This document shows, one piece after another, positions 9,953 through 19,396 of a stretch of 64,000 bases of DNA. The notes under the pieces are model-generated. The model saw only the letters and a program-made list of their open reading frames with translations, was not told where the DNA came from and searched no databases. Positions within the stretch are counted from its first letter, which is position 1; each line of letters starts with the position of its first letter. Both the position numbers and the translations under genes were made by a program. Location: the NCBI GenBank assembly GCA_964541155.1, contig CAZIPC010000005.1:186001-250000 (forward strand), read 5' to 3'. Source of the stretch: UBA4416 sp964541155 (GTDB lineage: Bacteria; Bacteroidota; Bacteroidia; B-17B0; Aurantibacillaceae).

Positions 9953-10924
9953 TTAAGCTGATAAAATATCTAAAATATGTAACATTTCTGGATTTAATTC
10001 TTCAATATGTTTTATAGCATCTTTAAAAGGAGTATAACATACTTGTTTATTTACAATACCAATCATATCATTACTGCGTCCACTTTGTAAAGCTTTTACT
10101 GCATGGTATCCAATTAAACTAGCATTAACTCGTTCCATGCAGGTTGGGTTTCCGCCACGTTGTATGTGTCCTAAAATAGAGATACGAATATCAAATTCAG
10201 GCCATTGTGTTTTTAATAAGTTGCCAATTCCCACGGCGCCTCCATTCTCGTCTCCTTCGGCAACAATAATAATTCGGCTTTTTTTTGTTTGTCGCCAATT
10301 TTTTTTCTTTTCTAATAATAACTGTAAATCATTTTTTCGTTCTGGAATTAAAACAGCCTCTGCGCCGCAAGCAATGGCACTTCTCAGGGCAATTAATCCA
10401 GCATCTCTTCCCATTACCTCTACAACAAAAATTCGGTCGTGGCTTTCGGCTGTATCTCTAATTTTATCAACAGCTTCCACAACATTATTGATGGCAGTGT
10501 CATAACCAATGGTGTAATCAGTTCCTACTAAATCATTATCTATGGTTCCTGGGCAACCAATAGTTTTAATAGAGTGGCGTTTACTTAGAGCTTCCGCACC
10601 TTTAAAACTTCCATCTCCTCCTATTACAATAAATCCATCTAACTGATGTTTGTGTAAAGTTTGCACGGCATTATTCATTCCCTCATCTGTCATAAAGCGT
10701 TTGCTACGGGCTGTTTTTAATATGGTGCCTCCGCGATGGATAATATTTGATACTTTACTTTTAGTTAAGGTAACAGAGTCGTTATCAATTAATCCTTCAT
10801 ATCCTCTATAAAAACCAATTACTTCAATATTTTCTGCTCTTGCAGTTCTAACTACTGCTCTGATACAGGCATTCATTCCGGGAGCATCTCCACCTGATGT
10901 GATTAACCCTATTTTTTTTATCAT
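9953..10924 (-). CDS. pfkA: ATP-dependent 6-phosphofructokinase
   Basis: This enzyme phosphorylates fructose 6-phosphate in the committed step of glycolysis. It has 323 residues, the length of the E. coli PfkA. The ATP loop is TSGGDAPGMNA (residues 9-19). GGDGS (102-106) with glycine rather than aspartate, together with PGTIDND (125-131) rather than PKTIDND, marks the ATP-dependent and not the pyrophosphate-dependent type. D129 is the expected catalytic base, and MGRDAG at 171-176 contacts the substrate. It is the first gene of a two-gene unit with the TPR protein and is divergent from the gene at 11003. Confidence 0.96.
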   Translation of the reverse strand: MIKKIGLITSGGDAPGMNACIRAVVRTARAENIEVIGFYRGYEGLIDNDSVTLTKSKVSNIIHRGGTILKTARSKRFMTDEGMNNAVQTLHKHQLDGFIVIGGDGSFKGAEALSKRHSIKTIGCPGTIDNDLVGTDYTIGYDTAINNVVEAVDKIRDTAESHDRIFVVEVMGRDAGLIALRSAIACGAEAVLIPERKNDLQLLLEKKKNWRQTKKSRIIIVAEGDENGGAVGIGNLLKTQWPEFDIRISILGHIQRGGNPTCMERVNASLIGYHAVKALQSGRSNDMIGIVNKQVCYTPFKDAIKHIEELNPEMLHILDILSA

Positions 10925-11002
10925 GTTTATTAAATTATAGATAAAGAAGTCGTGTAAATTTAGAAATATCCTATTTATTTTTTACATTTAATAAAAAATA
11001 CC

Positions 11003-12067
11003 ATGAAAAATTTATACATAGTCATTGTTAGTTTAATATATTGTTTAAACTCAATAGCTCAATCATCTTATCATAAAATGCTTGGTGATACTAACAAATG
11101 GTACGTATCGGGTTTTGTGTTGGGAGTTAAGAGTAACTCTCAGCAGCAGGTTACAAATATAGGTTCGCCTTGTATTGGATTTTATAAAGCAGATAAAGAT
11201 AGTGTATATAACAGTTTTAATTATAAGGTGTTTGAGTATGATGGTTGGATTTGTGCATTTGGTTTTGGTACAACTCCATTTTCTAAAGCATTGGTAAGAG
11301 AAGATACGCTTACGAAAAAAATATATATAGTACATCCAGATTCTGTAAATGAAAGTGTGGTTATGGATTTTTCGATGAACGTAGGAGATAGTATGTATTT
11401 ACCTTACTCAACCTCTTCGTATGTTCTTAAAAACGGGTATTACAAATTAGATTCAATTATAGCTAAACCACATATAATGGGTAGTCGCAATCATTTTTAT
11501 TTAAGTAAATACGATGCGCCACTTAATTTTTTAAATAATAAAAAATATTATGTAGAGTGGATTGAATCTATAGGAGCTGTTCATTTTCCTATAAATGTTA
11601 TAAATGAAGATGCAACAAATGATTTTTTTATGCCATTTACATGTACTAGTAATCAGTTTGCTTCATACGTTACTTGTAAGTATACTAACGGAGTAAAGTA
11701 TTATCAAGATTCGTGTGCATTGAATTATGCTCAAACAAATCAGTATTATGTTTTTTCTGGAGATAATTGCCAATACTATGGCTTCACCGGACATGTCAAA
11801 GAATTATCATTTCTTCATCAAACAGAACTTTATCCTAATCCAACATCTACAGATGGTATTACATTAAAATTTAAAGCTTTGTATTATAAGCCAATTGAAA
11901 TTTCTATTTATAATACCATGGGTCAAAAATTGTATACTAAAACTTTAACTATAGAAACTACTGATAATGAAATTATATTACAGCATTTAAAGTTGTCACA
12001 AGGTCTTTACAGTATTGTTCTTAAATCTGCTAACGAATCGGCAAGTATTAATTTTATAAAAAATTAA
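11003..12067 (+). CDS. secreted protein with C-terminal T9SS type A sorting domain
   Basis: The 354-residue protein has an N-terminal signal peptide (LIYCLNSIAQ, cut near residue 20). The last 80 residues form a Por-type C-terminal domain, with ELYPNPTS near residue 273, ISIYNTMGQKLY, then LKLSQGLYSIVL and the closing strand INFIKN. Such a domain directs export through the type IX system and surface attachment or release. The central region (about residues 30-265) matches nothing I recognise; it has six or more cysteines that could form disulfides. The stop codon directly abuts the stop of the convergent RND gene at 12068, with no room for a terminator. Confidence 0.85.
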   Translation: MKNLYIVIVSLIYCLNSIAQSSYHKMLGDTNKWYVSGFVLGVKSNSQQQVTNIGSPCIGFYKADKDSVYNSFNYKVFEYDGWICAFGFGTTPFSKALVREDTLTKKIYIVHPDSVNESVVMDFSMNVGDSMYLPYSTSSYVLKNGYYKLDSIIAKPHIMGSRNHFYLSKYDAPLNFLNNKKYYVEWIESIGAVHFPINVINEDATNDFFMPFTCTSNQFASYVTCKYTNGVKYYQDSCALNYAQTNQYYVFSGDNCQYYGFTGHVKELSFLHQTELYPNPTSTDGITLKFKALYYKPIEISIYNTMGQKLYTKTLTIETTDNEIILQHLKLSQGLYSIVLKSANESASINFIKN

Positions 12068-14329
12068 TTACTTTTTTGTTTTTCCTAAAATCCAAAATAA
12101 TAAAACCGGTAGTAAAAATAAATCGGCAATAACGGCTATAATAATGGTAATGCAAACTAAAAAACCAAAATAAAAAGTACTTTGAAAATCGCTAATCATT
12201 AAACTTACAAAGCCACCAATTAAAATAAAAGTAGTTAGTAAAATTGGTTTTCCGGTTTCAAAATAAGTGCGTTTAAATGCATATATTAAAGATTTACCAT
12301 AGCCTAATTCTATTTTTAAACGAGAGATAAAATGAATTGTATCATCAGTAGCAATGCCAAAAGCAATGCTAAATACTAATGATGTAGCGGCTTTTAATTC
12401 GATATTTACAAACCCCATAATACCTGCAATAATTAATAATGGAATAAAATTTGGTAAAATAAATACTAGTACCATACGCCAGCTTTTATGTAAAAAATAA
12501 GTTAAAAAGGCAATAATAATAATTGAAAACAAAAATCCCTGTACCATATTAGAAACCATATACTCATTATTTCTATCTACTAAATGTGCTGCACCTGTTA
12601 TTTTAATATCTAAATCGCGAGTATTTATATGTGTTTTTATAAACTCTTGTAGGTGTTCATTTTTTTGATTAATTATTAAGCTGCCAATATCGTTTATTTT
12701 ACCAGTAATACGAGCATATTTTCCATCAATAGTAATAATACGTTTTAAGTCTTTGTTTTTTTTATGACTAATTAATTGTTGTTTAATTTGAGTATAATCT
12801 TCTTCGTTCGGAAACTTTCCTTCACCATATTCTTCATCATTAAGTGCTTTATTTATGGTTTTAACTATCATAGCTGGCGAATACATGAAACCAACTTTAT
12901 ATTCTTTCTTTAAAAAAATATCGAGTTCATGTAATTGTTTCATGATTTCATAATCCCAAACGGTTTTGTTTTTATTTTTTATATCAATACTTAATTCTAA
13001 TGGTCTAACACCGCTATAATGCTTATCAAAAAAAACAAAGTCTTGTTTAATCTTTACTCTATCTGATAAATCTTCTAATAAAATATTATTAACTTTTATT
13101 TTGTAAACACCTACAATAGAAAATGCAATTAATAAGCAAGTGGTTATTATAATTGTTTTTTGATTTCTAAAAATCCAAAATAATATTTTTCGCATAGTAG
13201 CATAAGTAGTATTGTTATGTTCATGAACGGCTACTAATTTATGAGGTGTGAAAAAATATAGTAGGGCAGGTAGCAATGTGTAACTTAAACAAAACGCAAT
13301 GATTATGCCTATAGAGGTATAAATACCAAAATCTTTTATAGGTTGTATGCTTGAAAATAAAAGAGATAAAAAGCCTACTACTGTTGTAATAAGTGTTAAA
13401 AACGTCGGGAATCCAACTTCTTTTAAAATTAAAGGGTATATGTTTTGTTTAACAGTTCCTTTTCCAATTTCTTCAAAATATTTTGAAAAAAAATGAACTA
13501 CATCACTCATACCTGCTATAAATATCATAGTTGGGAGCATACAGGTCATAATATCAAGTGGCTGATTGAGCATAGCCATAATACCTAATGTCCAAAAAAC
13601 AGATATAGCTACAATAATCATAGGTACAATAATACCATATAATGATCGGAACGAGAACCATAAAAATATAATTACTAAAATGCAGGAGATACTTAAGAAG
13701 TAAAAAAATTCTTTTTCTAATTTTTTTAAGTATACATCTTGTGCTACAATTCTTCCAACAAAATGAACATTATCAAAATTATATTTTTTATAGGCATGTT
13801 CAATGTTTCGAGCCAAGCTATCGCTTTTTAGTTTACTTAATCCATCTTTTGTTTTTATAAAAATAGAAATTGATTTTGCGTCTTTTGGAAAAAATGATCC
13901 TATTAATTCGGGGGTATTATAAATACGAATACTATCTTCTTTATATAAAGATTCATCATCAATGTGTATTATTTTTTTTTGTACAGGAGTTATTCCACTT
14001 AATGAAACATTTTTAATAGTAGTAGGGGATATAACCCTATCAATGTTTGGTGTATTTTTTAATTCTTTGGTAAGACTTTCAATGTTTAATAAAAACGATT
14101 TTTTAAAAATACCATCATTGTTTTCAATACCTAGTAATACAAATTCATTGTCCCATTCAAAGCGATTTCTGTGAGTTTCATAAATATTTAATTCGTTGTT
14201 TTCATTAGGGAAAAATGCCTCAAAATTATAATTGAATTTTAGATCTTTTATTTTATAAGTACATAAAGCACTAAATATTATGATAAAAATGATAATAAAA
14301 CTGTTTAGAACTTTTTGAGGAACTTTCAT
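12068..14329 (-). CDS. RND superfamily (MMPL/patched-like) transporter
   Basis: The 753-residue protein belongs to the prokaryotic RND exporter families with two repeated halves. Each half has one isolated transmembrane helix (about residues 10-30 and 390-410), a large periplasmic loop, and a cluster of five helices (about 205-365 and 600-745). The second cluster has FSIAFGIATDDTIHF, the polar helix that carries the proton-relay aspartates, and the first has AGMSDVVHF. Members move lipids or hydrophobic compounds; the substrate here is unknown. I prefer the ATG at 14329, 1 bp after the upstream peptidase stop, over an in-frame TTG at 14350 that would overlap it. It is probably co-transcribed with the M28 peptidase. 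Confidence 0.85.
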   Translation of the reverse strand: MKVPQKVLNSFIIIFIIIFSALCTYKIKDLKFNYNFEAFFPNENNELNIYETHRNRFEWDNEFVLLGIENNDGIFKKSFLLNIESLTKELKNTPNIDRVISPTTIKNVSLSGITPVQKKIIHIDDESLYKEDSIRIYNTPELIGSFFPKDAKSISIFIKTKDGLSKLKSDSLARNIEHAYKKYNFDNVHFVGRIVAQDVYLKKLEKEFFYFLSISCILVIIFLWFSFRSLYGIIVPMIIVAISVFWTLGIMAMLNQPLDIMTCMLPTMIFIAGMSDVVHFFSKYFEEIGKGTVKQNIYPLILKEVGFPTFLTLITTVVGFLSLLFSSIQPIKDFGIYTSIGIIIAFCLSYTLLPALLYFFTPHKLVAVHEHNNTTYATMRKILFWIFRNQKTIIITTCLLIAFSIVGVYKIKVNNILLEDLSDRVKIKQDFVFFDKHYSGVRPLELSIDIKNKNKTVWDYEIMKQLHELDIFLKKEYKVGFMYSPAMIVKTINKALNDEEYGEGKFPNEEDYTQIKQQLISHKKNKDLKRIITIDGKYARITGKINDIGSLIINQKNEHLQEFIKTHINTRDLDIKITGAAHLVDRNNEYMVSNMVQGFLFSIIIIAFLTYFLHKSWRMVLVFILPNFIPLLIIAGIMGFVNIELKAATSLVFSIAFGIATDDTIHFISRLKIELGYGKSLIYAFKRTYFETGKPILLTTFILIGGFVSLMISDFQSTFYFGFLVCITIIIAVIADLFLLPVLLFWILGKTKK

Positions 14330-14330
14330 T

Positions 14331-15704
14331 TTACCAGCCTTTAGTATCAATCAAATAAACTATTGAGCCGATAACTCCTGCACTTATTTCTAACTCTCTT
14401 TTATTTATTTTATCAAAGGTATCATCGGCAGTATGATGGTAATCAAAATATTTTTGCCCATCGGGTTCAAATCCAATTAAAGGCACACCTATTTTTTTAA
14501 GATATTCAATATCTGCACCATGACCGCCTTTATTGACATATTGCACAAAGTAAGGATCTAATAAAGATTTCCATGTTAACATAGTATGATAAGCTCCCAT
14601 AGTTGTGTCTACAGCAATTCCTCTAGGTGAAAATCCTCCAGCATCACTTTCTAATGCTGCAATATGTTTTAATTTATTTTTTTTACAATCTTCAAAATAT
14701 GCTTTGCCGCCTGCACCTCCATTTTCTTCATTCATAAATGCAACTGCTCTAATAGTATGTATGGGTTTAATGTTTTGATTTTTATACATGGCAAGTATTT
14801 CGATAGCTTGAACTACTCCAGCGCCATCATCGTGTGCTCCTTGCCCATTATCCCATGCATCTAAATGTCCCCCAACCATAATAATTTCATTAGGTTTTTT
14901 AGAACCTTTAATTTCACCTACTACATTATAAGATAATTCATTAGGCAACATTTTACAATTCATATTTAGATAAAGGACAATAGATGAATGTGTTTTTAAT
15001 TGTGCCAGCAAATTATCTGCACTCGAAAAACTAATGGCACAAGCTGGAATTTTAGTTTTACAAATACTTGTATCATACCCCATAACACCTGTGTGAGGAA
15101 AATCGTTATTGATAGAACTCATGCTTCTTACTATGGTTGCAAGAGCGCCGTATCTGGCAGCTTTACTGGGACCTGCGTAACGATATGTTACTGTTTCGCC
15201 ATAACAGGTGCCTGTATTTAAATGCGTATGATCGAAGTATACATTATAAAATACAATTTTTCCTTTAATGTTTTTTTCTCCTAAAGAGTCAAGTTGATGG
15301 TAACTATTAACGATGATAACAGGGGCTTTGATTCCATTTTTTGGAGTTCCTATTGAATTTCCTAAGGCACAAATACGATAGGGAATTTTTTGTTTTGATG
15401 TATTTTCTGAATAACAAATTTCTTTATTTCCTCTTACCCAGTGAGGAACGATACATGGTTGCATATAAACAGTATCAGCACCAGCGTTATACATTGCTTG
15501 TTTTGCCCATTTTACAGCTTTTTCAGCACCTGTAGATCCGCTTAATCGACTTTCTATTTTTGTACTTAAAAATTCTAAATTTTTATAACATTTACTTTGT
15601 GTTAAGTAATAATTAAAATGTTTTCGCAAGGCAATGCTGTCTTGTTTTTGAGAAAATAGTATAGATGATACTAAACAAAAGCAATAAATATATAAGGTTT
15701 TCAT
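14331..15704 (-). CDS. M28 family zinc metallopeptidase (aminopeptidase / carboxypeptidase Q-like)
   Basis: The 457-residue exported enzyme has a signal peptide to about residue 19 (CFCLVSSILFSQ). A PA-like insert lies near residues 120-250. The catalytic domain has the co-catalytic zinc site of family M28: GGHLDAWD (first His and Asp), HDDGAGVV (bridging Asp), NEENGG (the general-base Glu and a ligand Glu), ESDAGGFS (Asp) and a C-terminal YHHTADD (His). It should release N-terminal residues or cleave dipeptides from peptides outside the cytoplasm. It is the first gene of a pair with the RND transporter, and a strong hairpin at 15767-15795 lies upstream, closing the next unit. Confidence 0.9.
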   Translation of the reverse strand: MKTLYIYCFCLVSSILFSQKQDSIALRKHFNYYLTQSKCYKNLEFLSTKIESRLSGSTGAEKAVKWAKQAMYNAGADTVYMQPCIVPHWVRGNKEICYSENTSKQKIPYRICALGNSIGTPKNGIKAPVIIVNSYHQLDSLGEKNIKGKIVFYNVYFDHTHLNTGTCYGETVTYRYAGPSKAARYGALATIVRSMSSINNDFPHTGVMGYDTSICKTKIPACAISFSSADNLLAQLKTHSSIVLYLNMNCKMLPNELSYNVVGEIKGSKKPNEIIMVGGHLDAWDNGQGAHDDGAGVVQAIEILAMYKNQNIKPIHTIRAVAFMNEENGGAGGKAYFEDCKKNKLKHIAALESDAGGFSPRGIAVDTTMGAYHTMLTWKSLLDPYFVQYVNKGGHGADIEYLKKIGVPLIGFEPDGQKYFDYHHTADDTFDKINKRELEISAGVIGSIVYLIDTKGW

Positions 15705-15766
15705 TATTTAGAATTATGATATGGATAATAAGATTAAAAATACTATTTTATTATATTAGATATAAA

Positions 15767-15795
15767 AAAAGCGTTCAGTATTTCTGAACGCTTTT
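15767..15795 (-). terminator. Bidirectional hairpin terminator
   Basis: A 12-bp inverted repeat (AAAAGCGTTCAG / CTGAACGCTTTT) with a 5-nt loop lies 19 bp after the stop of the secreted protein at 15814. The A-run and T-run flank the stem, so it can act on either strand; it ends the minus-strand unit that starts at 18577. Confidence 0.85.
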
Positions 15796-15813
15796 AAGTT
15801 AAATTGCAAATTG

Positions 15814-17295
15814 TTAATTTATTTTTAATCCAACAAATTTGGCAGTTTGGTTATACATCATTAAAAAGGAAATTTGATTATTTGATGTTTGTAAACTATA
15901 AGAAGGATTTATAGTATGATAAGCATCTAATCTTAAATCGTTTTTAAAAATAATAGGAGATTGCATTAACCCATCATTGCTTATTTGAACTAATACTGGA
16001 ATTTGATAACCATAATACGATTCGTAATCTTTAACATATTTTCTAGTTTCATCGTTATAAACAATAGTTAATTTCCCATTACAAATAAAGTAAGCTGAGT
16101 AATATTGTTTATCAAAATCACGAACAGTAAAATTTTTAGAAATTTCTAATTGAAATTTTTTATTTCCTTCAGTGTCCATAGCAATAATAAAATCATTTTT
16201 ATGTGTATAGTTGTAATTAAAATCAAAACTAGCCATTGATCCTGCTGCAGATGCTGGAGGGCTTATCCTTTCTTCTTTATACTGCTCTGCTGTTAAAAAC
16301 ATAGTGTTTCCATTAAATAAAAGTTTTCGTGTAGTTAAATTTTCTACAGGTGTGTCTAATGTAAACGTTTTAAATACTTTTTCTGTTTTTCCTTTGTTTG
16401 TAAAGAAAAATACACCTATAGCTTTTTTTTCTCCAACAGTTAATGTTTTGCGTTCGTAGTATGTTCCAGTTACAATTAATTCATTATTACTATTAATTTC
16501 GTAAGTATAATTATAAATTTGATTAGGCTCTATCAATTCAATAGTGTATTCTTTAATTTCAGATGGATTTTCTGACAGCCATTGATAAATAGTTAACGTA
16601 ATCTCACCTTTCTTAGTCATGCCTTTTTTGATTAAATAAACAGTTCCATCATTAGCTACAACCTGCGACATGCTTTTGTTTTTTGTATTTTCTCCAGGTA
16701 AATTAATTGTTCCTTCCTTTACTTTTTTCATGTCTTGATTATATAACGCTATTTTAAATTGAGCGGGTTGTTCTTTAGCATATGGCATTTCACCAACTAC
16801 AGCTAATATACTATTATTTGGAGATACAGAGGTGTAGTTAAATCCTGAGTTCATTGTTTTTTCAAATGGAATGCTCATTACTTCAACTTCATCTTCTGAT
16901 ACTCTTCCAATGTTATCTATAGCGCGGGCCGTTAAACTATTTTTACCTGCTGGCTTATCTAAATGTTCAACCATGGCATATACTTTTGGTCCAAAACCTA
17001 TAACTTGATCAATACCATATGAATTGTTAAATACGCCTTCGTTTATTTCTAAAGTAGTGTTAGTTAAAAAATTTCCATTATTATCAAAGGATTGCATGTA
17101 GTATTTTGGTACTGCTCCTTCTGAATATTTAGTGAAGAAAAAGTGATTTCCAGAATTCATAAAGTTGATACATTCGCTTGTTTTTTCTTGTTTAGCAAAT
17201 GTTTGACCACCTTTAATAATAGAGATATTTTGAGAATTGACTTCTATACTTGTTGCAAATGCAAACAATAATCCAATTTTTGTAATAGTTTTCAT
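15814..17295 (-). CDS. hypothetical exported protein
   Basis: I do not recognise this 493-residue protein. It has a signal peptide (IGLLFAFATSIEVNSQ, cut near residue 22). The body is rich in alternating beta-strand segments without cysteine clusters, and phrases such as NDGTVYLIKKG, NSNNELIVTGTYYE and NGNTMFLTAEQ recur like the blades of a propeller. That would fit a propeller-like fold, but I cannot assign a family. It lies 25 bp after the gene at 17321 on the same strand, so the two are probably one operon ending at the hairpin at 15767-15795. Envelope localisation is the only firm inference. Confidence 0.65.
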   Translation of the reverse strand: MKTITKIGLLFAFATSIEVNSQNISIIKGGQTFAKQEKTSECINFMNSGNHFFFTKYSEGAVPKYYMQSFDNNGNFLTNTTLEINEGVFNNSYGIDQVIGFGPKVYAMVEHLDKPAGKNSLTARAIDNIGRVSEDEVEVMSIPFEKTMNSGFNYTSVSPNNSILAVVGEMPYAKEQPAQFKIALYNQDMKKVKEGTINLPGENTKNKSMSQVVANDGTVYLIKKGMTKKGEITLTIYQWLSENPSEIKEYTIELIEPNQIYNYTYEINSNNELIVTGTYYERKTLTVGEKKAIGVFFFTNKGKTEKVFKTFTLDTPVENLTTRKLLFNGNTMFLTAEQYKEERISPPASAAGSMASFDFNYNYTHKNDFIIAMDTEGNKKFQLEISKNFTVRDFDKQYYSAYFICNGKLTIVYNDETRKYVKDYESYYGYQIPVLVQISNDGLMQSPIIFKNDLRLDAYHTINPSYSLQTSNNQISFLMMYNQTAKFVGLKIN

Positions 17296-17320
17296 AATAA
17301 TGATGATGTTTATAAATTAA

Positions 17321-18577
17321 TTACTGTTTTAATGCTCTTTTTTTAGCGTCATTAAATAAGGCTTCGTAATCTTCTTTTAATTTTCGTTTTGAAGATGATA
17401 AGTCAATAGCATTAAGAGCATTGATTGTTTTTTCTGATCCAGCAAAATTATTTGTTGCAAAATAACATTCTAATAAATTAAAGTAAATAGCTAAGGTAAC
17501 ATCTTTATCTATTCTAGCTTTTTTATCTTTCATGTCAGATTCTAAAAGAGCTTTATTCCACAAATCTATAGCATTATTTAGTTTAGTTTTAGCAGAGGAT
17601 TCATCATCAACTAATAGTTTTAATCCTGCAGTGGCGTCGTTGTATGCAATTAATAAATCTTGGTAAGTTTCATCCTTGGATTTAACGTAGTTTAGTTCTG
17701 CTTTACGATTAACACGTTTGTAACCAATTTTATCGTTTACTAAATTGTTAATGAATATTAAGTTTTCTTGTAAGATTTTTTCTTCAAATGTTTTTACTAA
17801 TAATTGAGGATTAAATGGAGCGGGAGTAGTAGTTTGAGCTGATTTGTAAATCTTATAAGTGTTTAATTCTTGAGGGGTTATGTTAAATAATTCTTTACCA
17901 TCAGGAGCTGTAACCTTTACTGACATCGTATGGCGATACGAAAATTCATTATAATAGTAAGTAACAATAGAGGTTTGTGATGAACCATTTGCAAAGCTCA
18001 TAACGCTTTTTTGTTCAGATAATTGCCTAGGTTCTGTATAATCGTATCCATATAAAGTAACTTCAATTTTTACGGCATTTTCTTGCTTGTTTGCAAATCC
18101 GTCTAATATTAAATAAGTACTTGCTAAAACAGGATAATTGTAGGTTGTTTTTAATTCAGGCATTCTTACAGTTCTTGGATATGGTGCATAAGGAATTTGT
18201 TTCACAGGTTTATTATTTTCACCTAAAATTTGTTTTTCAACTAGTTTTTCTCCGAATGATTTTTTCTTCCATTCCTCCATTTCTGCATTGTACTTATCTT
18301 CTGCTGCTTTTACTTTAGCAGGATAAGCAGCTTTCTCCATTTGATATTCTTCATCAGCTAATCGTTTTTCTGCTTCATATTTTTCTTGAAGCCTTTTGTT
18401 TTCAGATTCGTAAGGAGCATCGATAAATGATTGGTAATTTTGTATGTTTGATGGAAGTGGGGTTAAAGGCAGTTTAATGAAACGATATTCAACATATTCG
18501 TCTTTGATGTTTTGCGTTATCCCTAATTTGCAAATTAATAATAGTGATAAGAATAGTGTAGTGGTAATTTTGGTCAT
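17321..18577 (-). CDS. hypothetical exported protein with coiled-coil segment
   Basis: This 418-residue protein has no family I recognise. A signal peptide covers about residues 1-22. Residues 55-115 are highly charged and rich in Glu, Lys and Ala, and should form a coiled coil. The middle section (about 150-250) looks like a beta domain with many Tyr residues. The C-terminal part (about 290-418) is helical with TPR-like spacing (DLWNKALLESDMKDK, FNLLECYFATNNFAGSE). It precedes the unknown secreted protein at 15814 by 25 bp. The pairing suggests a joint envelope function, possibly an assembly platform; this is speculation. Confidence 0.6.
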   Translation of the reverse strand: MTKITTTLFLSLLLICKLGITQNIKDEYVEYRFIKLPLTPLPSNIQNYQSFIDAPYESENKRLQEKYEAEKRLADEEYQMEKAAYPAKVKAAEDKYNAEMEEWKKKSFGEKLVEKQILGENNKPVKQIPYAPYPRTVRMPELKTTYNYPVLASTYLILDGFANKQENAVKIEVTLYGYDYTEPRQLSEQKSVMSFANGSSQTSIVTYYYNEFSYRHTMSVKVTAPDGKELFNITPQELNTYKIYKSAQTTTPAPFNPQLLVKTFEEKILQENLIFINNLVNDKIGYKRVNRKAELNYVKSKDETYQDLLIAYNDATAGLKLLVDDESSAKTKLNNAIDLWNKALLESDMKDKKARIDKDVTLAIYFNLLECYFATNNFAGSEKTINALNAIDLSSSKRKLKEDYEALFNDAKKRALKQ

Positions 18578-18673
18578 AGTTTTAAAAGTTTCATTGTTAT
18601 TTAAACCGTTAAAGATATAACTATTTAGATAAATTACTATGAATTTGAGGTTTTTTGAAGTAAAAATTAACTT

Positions 18674-19339
18674 TTAAAACTGCCCTGCTTCAATTAATTT
18701 AATAGCGCGTTCTATCATTATATCTTCCCCTGTTGGGTCATATTCCGACTTCATATTACTGCCAAATAATCGAGCTACTCCTTGCCACATAAAGGCTTGA
18801 AAACCACCTCTTAAATTTTTAACTAATTCGTAGCTAGTGTTTCCTGTTTCTCTATCTATTAATTTCAATAATATTTTACCTTGTGTGATACTTAAGTTTT
18901 TTAATGGTTCTTCAAATTCTGTTTTTAATTGAGTTTCAACTTTTTTTAAGTATTCTTTTTTTGTTTTTTCATCAGGTAGTTTAGATAAAATTAGGTTATA
19001 CTCTTTTAATTTTGCAGCCGCTAGTATGGCATATGGGTATACTTTTTTTACATTATATTTTGTTCTAGTCCATTCTTCATAATGCCTTTTGTTTTTGTAT
19101 TTATATTCTGCGTAAACCCATATTTCGGGTAATCTAATGCTAGGTAATGTATCTCCATTAACAATTTCTGCCCATACTTTATAAAGCACTTTTGGATTGC
19201 CATAGTTAGATGTTTCTTGTGATATTAATGCTTTAGATGTAAATAGAAGAATAATACCTATATATTTTATAAGAGACACTTGCCAATTTAAAATGGTAAG
19301 ATTTCTTTTTTTTAAATATATTAAACATTCAAAATTCAT
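18674..19339 (-). CDS. DUF4294 domain-containing exported protein
   Basis: The 221-residue protein matches the Bacteroidota DUF4294 family: GDTLPSIRLPEIWVYAEY near residue 58, RTKYNVKKVYPYAILAA near 88, then a helical stretch ending in LKLIDRETGNTSYELVK, RGGFQAFMWQGVARLFG and the conserved tail YDPTGEDIMIE. A hydrophobic segment near residues 24-42 probably serves as the signal sequence, preceded by an unusually long charged stretch, so the true start may lie further in. The function is unknown. A large palindromic hairpin (19355-19396) separates it from accC just upstream. Confidence 0.82.
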   Translation of the reverse strand: MNFECLIYLKKRNLTILNWQVSLIKYIGIILLFTSKALISQETSNYGNPKVLYKVWAEIVNGDTLPSIRLPEIWVYAEYKYKNKRHYEEWTRTKYNVKKVYPYAILAAAKLKEYNLILSKLPDEKTKKEYLKKVETQLKTEFEEPLKNLSITQGKILLKLIDRETGNTSYELVKNLRGGFQAFMWQGVARLFGSNMKSEYDPTGEDIMIERAIKLIEAGQF

Positions 19340-19354
19340 TGTACTATTTATACC

Positions 19355-19396
19355 TTAAACTAAAAAGGTAACCCTAGGGTTACCTTTTTAGTTTAA
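19355..19396 (-). terminator. 42-bp perfect loopless palindrome after accC
   Basis: Bases 19355-19375 and 19376-19396 are exact reverse complements with no spacer, giving a 21-bp stem when transcribed (the centre must open to a small loop). The stem has a TAAAAAGG / CCTTTTTA section, so it looks like a terminator on either strand. The stop codon of accC (19393-19395) lies inside the palindrome, and the DUF4294 start is only 15 bp beyond it. Confidence 0.8.
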
